Shown: positions 52,037 through 60,802 of the stretch, piece by piece
Numbering within the stretch: the first letter of the stretch is position 1
Layout of the letters: the number at the start of each line of letters is the position of its first letter
NCBI GenBank assembly: GCA_963785155.1
Contig: CAWAUB010000002.1
Location: forward strand, 1-64,000
Direction: 5' to 3'
DNA length: 64,000 bases
Source: DASUSH01 sp963785155
GTDB taxonomy: Bacteria > Actinomycetota > Thermoleophilia > Solirubrobacterales > 70-9
Position numbers and translations under genes: made by a program
Notes under the pieces: model-generated
Told to the model about the DNA's origin: nothing
Databases searched by the model: none
The model's input: the letters and a program-made list of their open reading frames with translations, nothing else

Positions 52037-52879
52037 TCAGCCGCCGAGCGTCTGTCGCTGCGCGGCGAGCACGGTCTCCAACCCGTCCTCGTCGCGCGCG
52101 GCGGCGATCCCGTAGCGAGCGTCGAGCCCGAGTGGGGCATCCGCCAGCTCGCGGCCGGCGAAGCTCGCGAGGCCGCCGCTTTCGCGGACGATCAGCTGGC
52201 CCGCGGCGGCGTCGACCGAGCGGCACTCACGCCCGCTCAGCATCGCGTCGACCCGGCCGGTGGCGACGTAGGCGAGCGAGATCGCGATCGATCCCGGGCA
52301 GCGGAGCCGGAACGCGGAGCCCTGCAGCGCCTCGGCGATCGGCGCGACCCGCTCCGGGCTCGAGGACTCGACGGCGACCACCTCCAGCCCCTCGAACGGA
52401 CGCTCGATGACCACCCGTTCACCGCCCATCCAGGCCCCGGCCCCGGTGGCGGCGCTGAACTCCTCGTCGGCGCCGAAGTCGTGAACGAAGCCGAACTCGA
52501 CCTCCGCCATCGAATCGCCGGACGCGACCGCGACGCTCAGGCTGTGGGCCGGGATCGTCCGCCGTGCGTTGAGCGAACCGTCGATCGGGTCGACGACCAC
52601 GCGGGTCGATGGATCGTCGCCAAAGGTGACCTCCCCGCGCTCCTCGGAGACGACCACGAAGTCGCGGCCGGCCTCGTGGACCCGGGTCAGCTCCTCGAAG
52701 GCGATGTCCTCGCACCGGCGGTCGATGACGAGGGTGTTGTCCCCGCCCTCGCCGACGCCCTCGTACTCGGTTCGCGCGGCGATCCCGGTCACCTCGGCAA
52801 AGATCTCCCGCTGGCCGGCGACCATGCGCCTGCACGCGTCGAGCCACACCGCTGCCCCGTTCTCCTGATCGCCCGCCAC
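52037..52879 (-). CDS. Inositol monophosphatase family protein
   Basis: A 280-residue Mg-dependent sugar-phosphatase fold. DFVVVSEERGEVTFG holds the metal-binding Glu-Glu, VVVDPIDGSLNARRTIPA is the DPIDG(T/S) motif near residue 97, and SVDAAAGQLIVRESGG the C-terminal metal motif (usually W-D-x-A-A-G; the Trp is changed to Val here). Substrates in the family include inositol-1-phosphate, fructose-1,6-bisphosphate and PAP. GTG start 52879 has TAGAGT 8 nt upstream, facing the similar box of the helicase gene. Confidence 0.9.
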   Translation of the reverse strand: MAGDQENGAAVWLDACRRMVAGQREIFAEVTGIAARTEYEGVGEGGDNTLVIDRRCEDIAFEELTRVHEAGRDFVVVSEERGEVTFGDDPSTRVVVDPIDGSLNARRTIPAHSLSVAVASGDSMAEVEFGFVHDFGADEEFSAATGAGAWMGGERVVIERPFEGLEVVAVESSSPERVAPIAEALQGSAFRLRCPGSIAISLAYVATGRVDAMLSGRECRSVDAAAGQLIVRESGGLASFAGRELADAPLGLDARYGIAAARDEDGLETVLAAQRQTLGG

Positions 52880-52887
52880 GCCGGCGC

Positions 52888-52893
52888 ACTCTA
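52888..52893 (-). promoter_or_regulatory. TAGAGT -10 box of inositol-phosphatase-like gene
   Basis: Minus-strand TAGAGT ends 8 nt before the GTG at 52879. It pairs with the plus-strand TAACTT at 52905-52910 within a 38-nt divergent gap. Confidence 0.45.
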
Positions 52894-52904
52894 TGGCCAG
52901 GCGC

Positions 52905-52910
52905 TAACTT
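52905..52910 (+). promoter_or_regulatory. TAACTT -10 box of AdnA-like gene
   Basis: TAACTT ends 7 nt before the GTG at 52918 with no ribosome-binding site. Confidence 0.45.
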
Positions 52911-52917
52911 TCTTGCG

Positions 52918-55900
52918 GTGGCCCCGACCGACGTCAAGCCCACGCTGACCGACGCTCAGCGACGGGTGGTCGATCATCGCGGCGGGCCGCTTCTGGTCCG
53001 CGGCGCGGCGGGCAGCGGCAAGAGCGCCGCGCTCGCGGCGCGGGTCACCGAGCTTGCCGCCATCGCCGGCCCGGAGCAAGTCCTCGTCGTTACGCGCTCA
53101 CGCGCCGGCGCAGCCGCCCTGCAGGCGCGCATCGAGGAGAGCCTCGACGACGCCTACGAGGAGCTCTGGGTCGGCACCTACGAGTCGATCGCCGAGCGCC
53201 TGCTCCGCGAGCACTCGGTTGAAGCCGGGCTCGACCCGTTCTTCGAGACCGTCTCCGCCGCTGATCGCCTCGCCCTCCTGCTCGACCGTCTCGATGACCT
53301 GCCGCTCCGCCGGCAGGAGATCCGCGGCGATCCGGGCGGCCTGCTGGCGCGGCTGCTCCAGCGAATCGACGTCGTCAAGGCCGAGGCGGTCACGCCCGCA
53401 GCGCTGCGCAACTGGGCGGTCGAGCGCGAGCGCGAATCCACCGATTCGACCGCGAGGGAGCACGCTCGGCGCGAGATCGAGTTCGCCGACCTCTATGCCC
53501 AGCACGAGCGGGCGCTGCGCGAGTCGGGCAGCCTGGACACCGACGACGTGGTGATCGAGCTGACGCGCCTCGCGGCCGAGCGCGCCGATGTTCGTGAGCG
53601 GCTCGGCGAGCGCTTCCCGCACCTCGTCGCCGACGAGCTGGAGGAGGCAGGGGTCGCCCATCGCGACCTGATCTTCGCCCTCGCGCCGCACGAGCAGCTC
53701 GCCGTCGCGATCGATCCCGGCGCGTCGCTGCGCCGCTACCGCGGTGCCGCCGAGGCGACCCTCGAGGCGATGCGCGACCGCTACGCGGCGCTCGAGGAGG
53801 TCGAGCTCGAGGGATCGCAGCGATCCGGCGGGTGGAATCGAGCGGGTTGCGGTGGCGATCGCCAGCGCGCGGCCCGACCCCGAGACGGGGGAGATCGTCA
53901 TCCCAGGCGGCTCCGAGCCGGCGCCGGAGGTCTCCTTTTGGCGCTGCCGGAGCGAGCGCGCGATGGCGCAGGCGGCCGCACGCGAGATCGAACGCCTACT
54001 CCATTCCGGCGAGCTGGTCCCCGAGGAGGCGTGCGTCGCTCGTCGGTTCGCTGCAGCGAGACGGCCGTCTCGTCGCGGCTGCGCTCGAGGAGCGCAGCGT
54101 CCCGTTCCGCCTCGCGGGCTCCTCCGCCTTCTTCCAGCCGCCCCGAGGTCCGCGACGCGCTCGCCTGGCTGCGCGCTCTCGCCGACCCCAACGACTCCGC
54201 GGCGGTCGTCCGAGCTCTCACGCGGCCACCGGTCGAGTTGCGCTCCGTCGACCTGGCGCGCTGCACGACGATCGCCCGCCGGCGCAAGCTGGACATGGTC
54301 TCCGCGCTGGAGGCCGCGCTCGAGAGCCCGCAGATCCCACCCGAGGCGCGCGACAGGATCCAGGCGTTCCTCCGCCTCTTCCGCGGCGCGCAGGGAGCGC
54401 TCGAGGAGCTCCGCGCGGATGTCTTCGTGCGCCGGCTGATCGAGCGGATCGGCCTGCGCCGCACCCAGCTGTTCGCCGCGCACCCCGAGGCCGCCGAGCG
54501 CCTGGTCAGCCTCGCTCGGCTCGGCGAGCTGGCCGCCGCGTGGACACGGCGCGAGCCGCGTGCCTCGACTCGCGACTTCGTCCGCTACCTCGCGGCTGTC
54601 GCGGACGCGGGCGAGCTCGACGCCGGCGCCGCCCTCGACACCGTTCGCCCGCCGCGGGGCGCCGTCATGCTCGCCGAGCCCGAGCAGCTCAAGGGGCTGG
54701 AGTTCCGCCGCGTCTGGATGCTCGGCCTGCGCCGTGGGGGACTGCCCGCCCATCCGGAACGCGATCGATGGATCCCCGCGGAGCTCGTGCCCGATCCTCT
54801 CCCCGAGGCGGGCCGGGAGCTCGCCGCTGCGCGCCGGCTGCGGAAGGCCTACGTCGCGGTTAGCCGCGCCCGCGAGGAGCTCGTGCTCGCCTGGCCCGAG
54901 GAGACCTCGGACGGGACGGCCCGGCCGTCCGAGCTCTACGAGGCGGCCCGCTCGGCGCTCGAGGCGGAGGAGGAGGTTCAGGAGGAGGAGCTCTTCGGAC
55001 CTGCCGAGAGCGTCCACGCGATCTACCGGATGGTTCGCGACGAGGTGCTCGAAGCATCCTGGCGCGCCGGCGCCGCGATCAGCGAGATGAGGCTCGACAC
55101 CGCGGAGGATGCGAACCGCGCCGTCGCGCGCTTCCTCGAGCTGGTCAAGCTCGCCGCGCTGGTCCAGCGGCCCGGGTCCGAGCCGGCACCGGAGGCGCTC
55201 GCTGCGATCAACGATCTGATCGGCCGGGTGGCGACGCCGGAGCAGCAGGCCGCGCTGGCCGCATCCGCGCTCGACGAGTACCTGCTCGAGGAAGACCGCG
55301 AGGGGGAGCGGCGGAAGAAGATCGCCGCCGTGCGCGACGAGCCGTCGCTCGAATCGTTCCTGCCGACCCGCGGCGAGGGCCTCGGCCTCTCGGCCTCCGA
55401 CATCGACCTCTACCGGACCTGCCCGCTCAAGTACAAGTTCGCGCGCGTCTTCGCGATCCCGCAGGAGCCGACGATCAACCAGCGCTTCGGGATCCTGATC
55501 CACCAGGTGCTCGAGCGCTACCACGCCGGGGAGGTCGGCGGCGACGGCGGTGGAGAGGCGATGACCGTGTTCGGGGAGAAGGGACTCGACCGCCTGCTCG
55601 CGCTCTTCGAGGCCGCCTGGCGGCGCTCGGGATTCGGCTCGTCCGACGACGAGCTCCAGTACCGCGACCGAGCGGTCGCCGCGCTCGCCCGCTACCACGA
55701 GCGCCACGTCGACGCCTCGTCGACGCCGGTCTGGCTGGAGCGCGGCTTCAATTTCGCGATCGGCCCGCACCAGCTGCGCGGCCGGATCGACCGGATCGAC
55801 CGCCTCCCCGACGGCGACTACGAGCTGATCGACTACAAGACCGGCCAGCACAAGACGGAGGCGGAGCTGACCGACGACCTCCAGCTCGCCCTCTACCGGA

Positions 55901-56130
55901 TCGCCGCCAAGGAGGCCTGGAAGATCGACGCCGAGCTCGGCTCCTACTACTACGTGCTCGACGACGAGAAGGTGGCCGTGCCCTCGGCCCCCGACGACCG
56001 CGAGCGGGTCGAGCGCACCGTGCTCGAGGTCGGCGAGGGCATCCGCGGCCAGGACTTCGAGCCGCGCCCGAGCTACGCGATCTGCTCCTGGTGCGACTAC
56101 CGGCTGATCTGCCCGGCGAGCGAGGCTTAG
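52918..56130 (+). CDS. UvrD-type helicase with PD-(D/E)XK nuclease domain, AdnA-like (three frame slips)
   Basis: About 1,070 residues. Walker A GAAGSGKSAALAARV is near residue 30 and the Walker B-like VADELEEAG near 237. Motifs of the second helicase domain include VMLAEPEQLKGLEFRRVWM and RLRKAYVAVSRAREELVLAW. The C-terminal quarter is a RecB-like nuclease with LRGRIDRIDRL and DYELIDYKTGQ near residue 957, bracketed by LYRTCPLKYKFAR and CSWCDYRLICP, the four-Cys iron-sulfur pattern of AddB/AdnA nucleases. Frame slips near 53825, 54038 and 54140 do not remove sequence. AdnAB resects double-strand breaks in mycobacteria; here no second subunit adjoins. GTG start, likely leaderless. Confidence 0.88.
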   Translation: MAPTDVKPTLTDAQRRVVDHRGGPLLVRGAAGSGKSAALAARVTELAAIAGPEQVLVVTRSRAGAAALQARIEESLDDAYEELWVGTYESIAERLLREHSVEAGLDPFFETVSAADRLALLLDRLDDLPLRRQEIRGDPGGLLARLLQRIDVVKAEAVTPAALRNWAVERERESTDSTAREHARREIEFADLYAQHERALRESGSLDTDDVVIELTRLAAERADVRERLGERFPHLVADELEEAGVAHRDLIFALAPHEQLAVAIDPGASLRRYRGAAEATLEAMRDRYAALEEVELEGSQRSGGWNRAGCGGDRQRAARPRDGGDRHPRRLRAGAGGLLLALPERARDGAGGRTRDRTPTPFRRAGPRGGVRRSSVRCSETAVSSRLRSRSAASRSASRAPPPSSSRPEVRDALAWLRALADPNDSAAVVRALTRPPVELRSVDLARCTTIARRRKLDMVSALEAALESPQIPPEARDRIQAFLRLFRGAQGALEELRADVFVRRLIERIGLRRTQLFAAHPEAAERLVSLARLGELAAAWTRREPRASTRDFVRYLAAVADAGELDAGAALDTVRPPRGAVMLAEPEQLKGLEFRRVWMLGLRRGGLPAHPERDRWIPAELVPDPLPEAGRELAAARRLRKAYVAVSRAREELVLAWPEETSDGTARPSELYEAARSALEAEEEVQEEELFGPAESVHAIYRMVRDEVLEASWRAGAAISEMRLDTAEDANRAVARFLELVKLAALVQRPGSEPAPEALAAINDLIGRVATPEQQAALAASALDEYLLEEDREGERRKKIAAVRDEPSLESFLPTRGEGLGLSASDIDLYRTCPLKYKFARVFAIPQEPTINQRFGILIHQVLERYHAGEVGGDGGGEAMTVFGEKGLDRLLALFEAAWRRSGFGSSDDELQYRDRAVAALARYHERHVDASSTPVWLERGFNFAIGPHQLRGRIDRIDRLPDGDYELIDYKTGQHKTEAELTDDLQLALYRIAAKEAWKIDAELGSYYYVLDDEKVAVPSAPDDRERVERTVLEVGEGIRGQDFEPRPSYAICSWCDYRLICPASEA

Positions 56131-56134
56131 TGAC

Positions 56135-57004
56135 TTAGTCGTCTGAGCGCTGGCGCAGGAAGCGCTGGAAGTCGCGGGCGATCGTGTCGCCCGACGGGAC
56201 GTCGCCGGGGCCGATCTTGGCCTCCTCGTCCTCCTGCTCGGCCTCGAGCCGCTGGACGAGCTCCTCGATCTCCGGGTTGGCCGAGACCGCCCGGTTCACC
56301 TGCTCCTCGAAGCGGCCCATCGCGTCCTCGAGCTCGGAGGCCTCGATGACGATCCCCGTCAGGCCCTCGAGCCGCCGCAGCAGCGCGAGCGCCGCCTTCG
56401 GGTTGGGGACCGCGGCGACGTAGTGCGGGATCGCCGCCCAGAGGCTGGCTGAGGGAATTCCGCGCTGGCGGAAGGTGTCGTGGAGGACGCCGACGATCCC
56501 GGTCGGTCCCTCGTAGTTGGAGCGGTCGAGCCCGAGCCGCTCGACCAGGTCGTCGTTCGAGGCGAGCCCGGTGATCGGCACCGGGCGGGTGTGGGCGACG
56601 TCGGCGATCAGCGCGCCCAGGGTGACGATCATCTCGACGCCCATGCGCTCGGCGGCATCGGCGATCTGCTCGCTGAAGGTCCGCCAGCGCAGGCTCGGCT
56701 CGGTGCCGTTGAGCAGGACCAGGTCGCGCTCGGCGCTCGGGGCGGGCGCGCTGAGCAGGTCGTTGACCGGCCACTCGATCCGCCGCGTCTGGCCCTCGGT
56801 CAGGTGGATCGTCGGGCGGTTCGCCTGGAAGTCGAAGAACTCCTCGGGATCGAGCCGGGCGACGATCTCGCCGTCGAGCGCGACCGCGACCGCCTCGAGC
56901 GCGGTTGTCGCCGCTGACGCCGCGTCGTTCCAGCCGGCGAAGGCGCAGACCAGGGCGGGCGAGCGAAGCTCCGGTACCTCTCCCTCCCAGCTCAGCGGTT
57001 CCAT
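56135..57004 (-). CDS. PAC2 family protein (proteasome-assembly-chaperone-like)
   Basis: A 289-residue protein of the actinobacterial PAC2 family: ALVCAFAGWNDAASAAT near the start, LVLLNGTEPSLRWRTF, MIVTLGALIADVAHTRPVPITG and SNYEGPTGIVGVLHDTFRQRGIPSASLWAAIPHYV blocks, followed by a coiled, acidic C terminus. In eukaryotes PAC2 assists 20S proteasome assembly; in actinobacteria the role is not settled. ATG 57004 is preferred over ATG 57010 because gagggag lies at correct spacing. It is convergent with the helicase-nuclease gene. Confidence 0.88.
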   Translation of the reverse strand: MEPLSWEGEVPELRSPALVCAFAGWNDAASAATTALEAVAVALDGEIVARLDPEEFFDFQANRPTIHLTEGQTRRIEWPVNDLLSAPAPSAERDLVLLNGTEPSLRWRTFSEQIADAAERMGVEMIVTLGALIADVAHTRPVPITGLASNDDLVERLGLDRSNYEGPTGIVGVLHDTFRQRGIPSASLWAAIPHYVAAVPNPKAALALLRRLEGLTGIVIEASELEDAMGRFEEQVNRAVSANPEIEELVQRLEAEQEDEEAKIGPGDVPSGDTIARDFQRFLRQRSDD

Positions 57005-57124
57005 CGGCATCTCCCTCGCAGCTCTCTCGACGACCCTACCGGGTGCCGTTCACCGGCGATCCGGTCGCAGATAGCGGGATCTATCGAGGCTGCTTTCGTC
57101 CGCCCCGCGCTTCACCATCGACGC

Positions 57125-58043
57125 ATGGAGGCGGCCGCAGCACCGATCGAACCCGCGCCGGCGCCCACGGTCGCCGAGCTGCGCCCGGGCCAGCCGTTCA
57201 GCGGGCGCTTCGGATGCGTGCGCAAGGACCGGATGACGGGCCGCAACGGCTCGGCCTACCTCGCGGTCGAGCTGCGCGACCGGACCGGGACGATCACCGC
57301 CCGGGTCTTCCGCGACCCGGACAGGATCGCGGCGCGATTCGACCGCGGGGACGCCGTGCACGCCACCGGCCGCGCCGAGCGCTACCGGGGCGATCTGGTC
57401 GCCGAGCTCGACGACGTCCGCCGGCTGGAGCCGGGGTCCTGGGATCCATCCGAGTTCCTGCCGACCGCCTATCGCTCGGCGGAGGAGCTCGACGGGTTCT
57501 TCGAGCACCTGACCCGCGAGATCCACGATCCGGGCCTGCGCGGCGTCGTCGAGCGCGTGACGACGACCGAGCCCGTCGCGAGCGAGCTCCGGCGCGCTCC
57601 CTGCACGCGCGGGGGCCACCACGCCTACGTCGGCGGCCTGATGGAGCACACCGTCGCGGTCGGCACGCTCGTGGTCGAGCTCCGGCAGCTCCACCCGCGG
57701 CTCGACTCCGACCTGCTGATGGCCGCCGCGCTCCTCCACGACGTCGGCCGGACCCGCGAGTTCACCTACGGGGCCGAGTTCGGGATCACCGACGAGGGCC
57801 GGATGCTCGGGCACCTCACCATCGGCGCCGAGATCATCGGCGCCGCAGCGGGCGATCTCCCGGAGGAGCGGCGGGTCGCCCTGCTGCACTGCGTCCTCTC
57901 CCACCACGGCCCCGAGGCCGCCGGCCGCTCCCGCGGCGCCCTCGGAACCCGCAGCGGCTTCGGCTCCGCCGGAGGCACTTGCCCTCTACCGGCTGAACGC
58001 GTTGGACGCCGGCGTGAAGGGGGCGTTGGAGCAGGGGCTGTAG
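57125..58043 (+). CDS. OB-fold plus HD domain protein, YhaM-like 3'-5' exoribonuclease (one frame slip)
   Basis: Residues 25-110 form an OB fold (GRNGSAYLAVELRDRTGTITARVF), and about 135-270 an HD phosphohydrolase: GGLMEHTVAVG, AAALLHDVGRTREF (HD motif near residue 204), HLTIGAEII and CVLSHHGPEA. This order matches YhaM/CBF1-type ribonucleases. The frame slips near 57925; the true end PPEALALYRLNALDAGVKGA is in the next frame with a TAG at 58041-58043, after an Ala/Pro-rich linker. No ribosome-binding site is evident. Confidence 0.85.
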
Positions 58044-58258
58044 CGGCTCGGCGCTCCGGGTGAGGGACGAAGCGCTGTTTCCGCGTCGCGAGGCGCCGAG
58101 GTCGCGGGCACGTAGCGGGGAAGTTCGGATCGAGCGCGGACGCGTGCCTCGTATTCCAAGCGGAGAATCGGACGCGCTGTCGAACACTTATCCACGCCAT
58201 GGCGTCGATCAGCACCGTCCAAGCGCTGCGCCGCGGACGCCTCGCGTCCCTAACCGTC
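58044..58258. other. 215-nt intergenic gap, no clear feature
   Basis: Convergent gap between the YhaM-like gene and arfB. It holds ttatccacg at about 58190, close to a DnaA-box core, and many short GC inverted repeats, but no tRNA fold, open frame with coding character or convincing terminator was found. Confidence 0.4.
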
Positions 58259-58669
58259 CTACTCCGGGTCCGGCCGCCGGCGCATCGCCTTCGTCTGGGA
58301 GCGCTTCTTCTTGCTCTCCACCCGCCGGCGTCTGGAAGCCTTCGACGGCCGCGTCGCCCGCCGGCGTTTCGGCTCGCGCAGCCCGGCGGCCAGCTTCTCC
58401 CGCAGCCGGCGCAGGGCCAGCTCGCGGTTGCGCGCCTGGCCCCTGGCGTCCTGGGCGACGGCGCTGACCCGGGGGCCGAGCCGCCGCTCCAGCCGCCGCT
58501 TCGCCTGATCGTCGAGGGTCGCCGACCGGGTGACGTCGAAGACGGCCTCGATTCGCGAGTCGGTCACGTTCGCGTGCTGGCCGCCCGGGCCGGAGGAGCG
58601 GCTGGCGCGCAGCTCGATCTCCGCCAGCGGGATCTCGACGCCGGGGGCGACGTGCAGGACGTCAGGCAT
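58259..58669 (-). CDS. arfB: Peptidyl-tRNA hydrolase ArfB (release-factor-like rescue factor)
   Basis: A 136-residue class I release-factor domain. The catalytic SSGPGGQHANVT gives the GGQ motif near residue 28, followed by TDSRIEAVFDVTRSATL and the basic helix-forming tail (RRRRVESKKKRSQTKAMRRR) that enters the empty mRNA channel of stalled ribosomes. It has no stop-codon-recognition domain, so ArfB rather than RF1/RF2. ATG 58669 lies inside the 3' end of the TauE gene (8-nt overlap), so it is translationally coupled to it. Confidence 0.93.
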   Translation of the reverse strand: MPDVLHVAPGVEIPLAEIELRASRSSGPGGQHANVTDSRIEAVFDVTRSATLDDQAKRRLERRLGPRVSAVAQDARGQARNRELALRRLREKLAAGLREPKRRRATRPSKASRRRRVESKKKRSQTKAMRRRPDPE

Positions 58670-59403
58670 CGGCGGGCTCGTCGTCCGGGGGTCGGAGGCC
58701 GCGGATCGCCAGCTGGGCGGCGACGACGAGCAGCAGTCCCGCAAAGCCGATCTCGAGCGTCCGCTGTGAGACCGTGTTCGCGACCAGCACCCCGACGGCG
58801 ACGCCAGGCACTGAGAGCGCGCCGATCGTGAGGCCCTCCCTCAGCCGGACGTTGCCGTAGCGCGTCTGCCGGATCACGCCGGCGATCGCGACGGGAACGA
58901 TCGCGAGCAGCGAGGTCGACTCCGCCTCGAGCTGGCTCTCGTCGAGGAAGATCGTGAGCGCGGGGACGAAGATGATGCCGCCGCCGACCCCGAGCAGGCC
59001 TCCGACCACGCCGCCGCACGAAGCCCATGATCGCGACCAGGACCTCGGTCATGGCGACCATCAGCTGGATCGCGACGGCGACGAGCAGCACCGCGAAGAG
59101 GAGCGATATCGCCCGCTCGGGAACCCTCTGCTGGAGGCTGGCGCCGACGATCACCCCGCCGATCGCCGGGATCCCGATCAGCATTCCGTTGAGGTAGTCG
59201 ACGTTGCCCTCGAGCGCCTGCCCGAAAGCTCCGAGCGAGCCGATGATGATGATCGCGGCGAGGCTGGTCCCGGTCGCCACCCGCTCGCCGTAGGCGAACC
59301 AGAAGATCAGCAGCGGCACGATCACGGTGCCGCCGCCGACCCCGAAGAGGCCGCTGAAGGCTCCCGCGGCGATGCCGATGGCGGCGAGCTTCGCGAGGCG
59401 CAT
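58662..59403 (-). CDS. TauE/SafE (DUF81) family membrane exporter (one frame slip)
   Basis: Two homologous halves of three to four helices each are seen: LAAIGIAAGAFSGLFGVGGG with VPLLIFWFAYGERVATGTSLAAI, and VGGLLGVGGGIIFVPALTIF with LEAESTSLLAIVPVAIAGV. The GVGGG-x-x-x-VP pattern in each half is the family hallmark. Members export sulfoacetate, sulfite or other organic anions. A frame slip near 59010 separates the halves. The ATG at 59403 lies at the end of repeated leader element copy B; a GTG at 59406 is possible. arfB follows with overlap. Confidence 0.9.
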
Positions 59404-59455
59404 CACATGCAGATGTGATCGAGCCGAACCGGACGCGAAGCGGAGGATTCGGCGG
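59401..59455 (-). repeat. 55-nt leader element, copy B, ending on the TauE gene start
   Basis: Read on the minus strand it is 53/55 identical to 15189-15243. The second hairpin is atcacat-ctgc-atgtgat, a perfect 7-bp stem; compared with copy A the fourth pair is A:T instead of T:A. It ends on the ATG of the exporter gene, exactly as in copy A. Confidence 0.85.
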
Positions 59456-59483
59456 GACTCATGGTTGATCGATACTAGATGCG

Positions 59484-60290
59484 GTGTCAGCCGCTCAAGC
59501 AGATCCCGAGACCCTGCTCGCGCCCTTTCGGGACGACCCTGCCGGCTCCGCGCTGCTCACCGACGTCGACGGGACCCTGGCGCCGATAGTTGACGACCCC
59601 GCCGCCGCAGCGCCGCTCCCCGAGGCGCGCGAAGCGCTGGCGTCGCTCGCGGAGCGCCACGGCCTCGTCGCCTGCGTCTCCGGCCGTCCCGCGGCCGACG
59701 CCCGGCGGATCGTCGGCCTGGACGACCTCGTCTATCTCGGCAACCACGGCCTCGAGCGCCTGGATCCCGGGGCGAGCGAGGCGAGGCCGAGCGCCGCGCT
59801 CGCCGGGCATGAGGAGGACGCACCGCGCTTCGTCGCCGCCCTCGACGACGAGCGATTGCCACAGGCCGGGATCCGGGTCGAGATGAAGGGGCCGATCCGT
59901 GCCCTGCACTGGCGCGGCGCCGCGGACGAAGAGCGGGCAGCTGGGGTTGCGGAGGAGATCGCCGGTGAGGCCGAGCGCGCGGGGCTCGCCATCCATCACG
60001 GTCGCAAGGTGATCGAGCTGCGCCCACCGGTCGAGTTCGACAAGGGGATGGCGATCGCCGAGCTGCTCATCGACCGACCGGTTCGGCACGCCCTCTACGC
60101 CGGTGACGACCGCACGGACCTCGACGCCTTCAGAGTGCTCCGCGACCTGGTCGCATCCGGCGTTCTCGAGACCGCGGTCTGCGTCGCGATCGCTGCGGAT
60201 GAGTCGCCGCCCGAGGTGAGCGCACAGGCAGACTTCGCCGTCGCGAGCCCCGCCGAGTTCGCCGCGCTCCTCAGCAGACTGGTGGCCTGA
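59484..60290 (+). CDS. otsB: Trehalose-6-phosphate phosphatase
   Basis: A 268-residue HAD-superfamily enzyme. LLTDVDGTLAPIVDDP near residue 25 holds the nucleophile Asp and the acid Asp; CVSGRPAADARR, YLGNHGLERL, GRKVIELRPPVEFDKGMAI and ALYAGDDRTDLDAF near 206 are conserved in OtsB. It releases trehalose from trehalose-6-phosphate. No OtsA is in the window. Start GTG 59484; its stop overlaps the next start by one base. Trehalose serves stress protection or cell-wall precursors in actinobacteria. Confidence 0.93.
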   Translation: MSAAQADPETLLAPFRDDPAGSALLTDVDGTLAPIVDDPAAAAPLPEAREALASLAERHGLVACVSGRPAADARRIVGLDDLVYLGNHGLERLDPGASEARPSAALAGHEEDAPRFVAALDDERLPQAGIRVEMKGPIRALHWRGAADEERAAGVAEEIAGEAERAGLAIHHGRKVIELRPPVEFDKGMAIAELLIDRPVRHALYAGDDRTDLDAFRVLRDLVASGVLETAVCVAIAADESPPEVSAQADFAVASPAEFAALLSRLVA

Positions 60291-60802
60291 TGCTTTTCAC
60301 CGATCTACTCCGCCTCACGGTCCTGCTGGTCGCCGGCCTCGCGACCGCGCTCGGCGGCGTCACCGTGATCGCCGCCGACGCCGACAACGACACCCTGACC
60401 TTGATCGTCGCGGGCGTCTGGTGGACGATCGCCGTGGTCGCCGGGCTCGTCCTCGGCCGCCCGGACCGAGCCAGTGAGAGCGTCAGCGAGGTGCTGGTTG
60501 CGGCGCGGACGATCACGCAGCTCCCCGACGCCAGCCCGAACCGGATCGCCCTCGGTCGCCTCTGGCCGATCGGCGTCTTCGCCCTCGTCGCCGGTGGCAT
60601 GGCGACGATCCTTCCCTCGGTGCCCGCGATCGGCGCCGGCTACGCGATCCTCGTCGCGCTCATGTGGCGCAACCGCGAGGCCGCGGTGACCGGGGTCGAG
60701 GACCGCGACGGAGTGCGCTTCTACGTCGAGCCCTCGTCCCCGTTCGAGCCGCTGCGCCTCGTCCGTACCCCCGGCCTCAGGAGGGAAGCCGGATCACGGT
60801 GA
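60290..60802 (+). CDS. Small integral membrane protein, unknown
   Basis: A 170-residue protein with four hydrophobic segments: LLRLTVLLVAGLATALGGVTV, LIVAGVWWTIAVVAGLVLG, LWPIGVFALVAGGMATILPSV and IGAGYAILVALMW. A soluble tail with VEDRDGVRFYVEPSSPFEPLRLVRTPG follows. No known family. It overlaps otsB by one base (TGATG) so is probably cotranscribed. Its 3' end overlaps by 26 nt the end of the convergent secreted protein gene. Confidence 0.7.
   Translation: MLFTDLLRLTVLLVAGLATALGGVTVIAADADNDTLTLIVAGVWWTIAVVAGLVLGRPDRASESVSEVLVAARTITQLPDASPNRIALGRLWPIGVFALVAGGMATILPSVPAIGAGYAILVALMWRNREAAVTGVEDRDGVRFYVEPSSPFEPLRLVRTPGLRREAGSR

Noticed and set aside
53098..55851. A 917-residue open frame on the minus strand across the helicase-nuclease gene
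   Set aside because: It lies antisense to a gene with clear helicase and nuclease motifs, has no family resemblance and the Arg/Gly/Asp-rich composition of a high-GC shadow frame. Similar long antisense frames at 360-2486 and 7214-9154 were rejected for the same reason.
58185..58200. Possible DnaA box / replication origin
   Set aside because: Only one ttatccacg core was seen. There is no cluster of boxes, no AT-rich unwinding region and no dnaA, dnaN or rpmH gene nearby.
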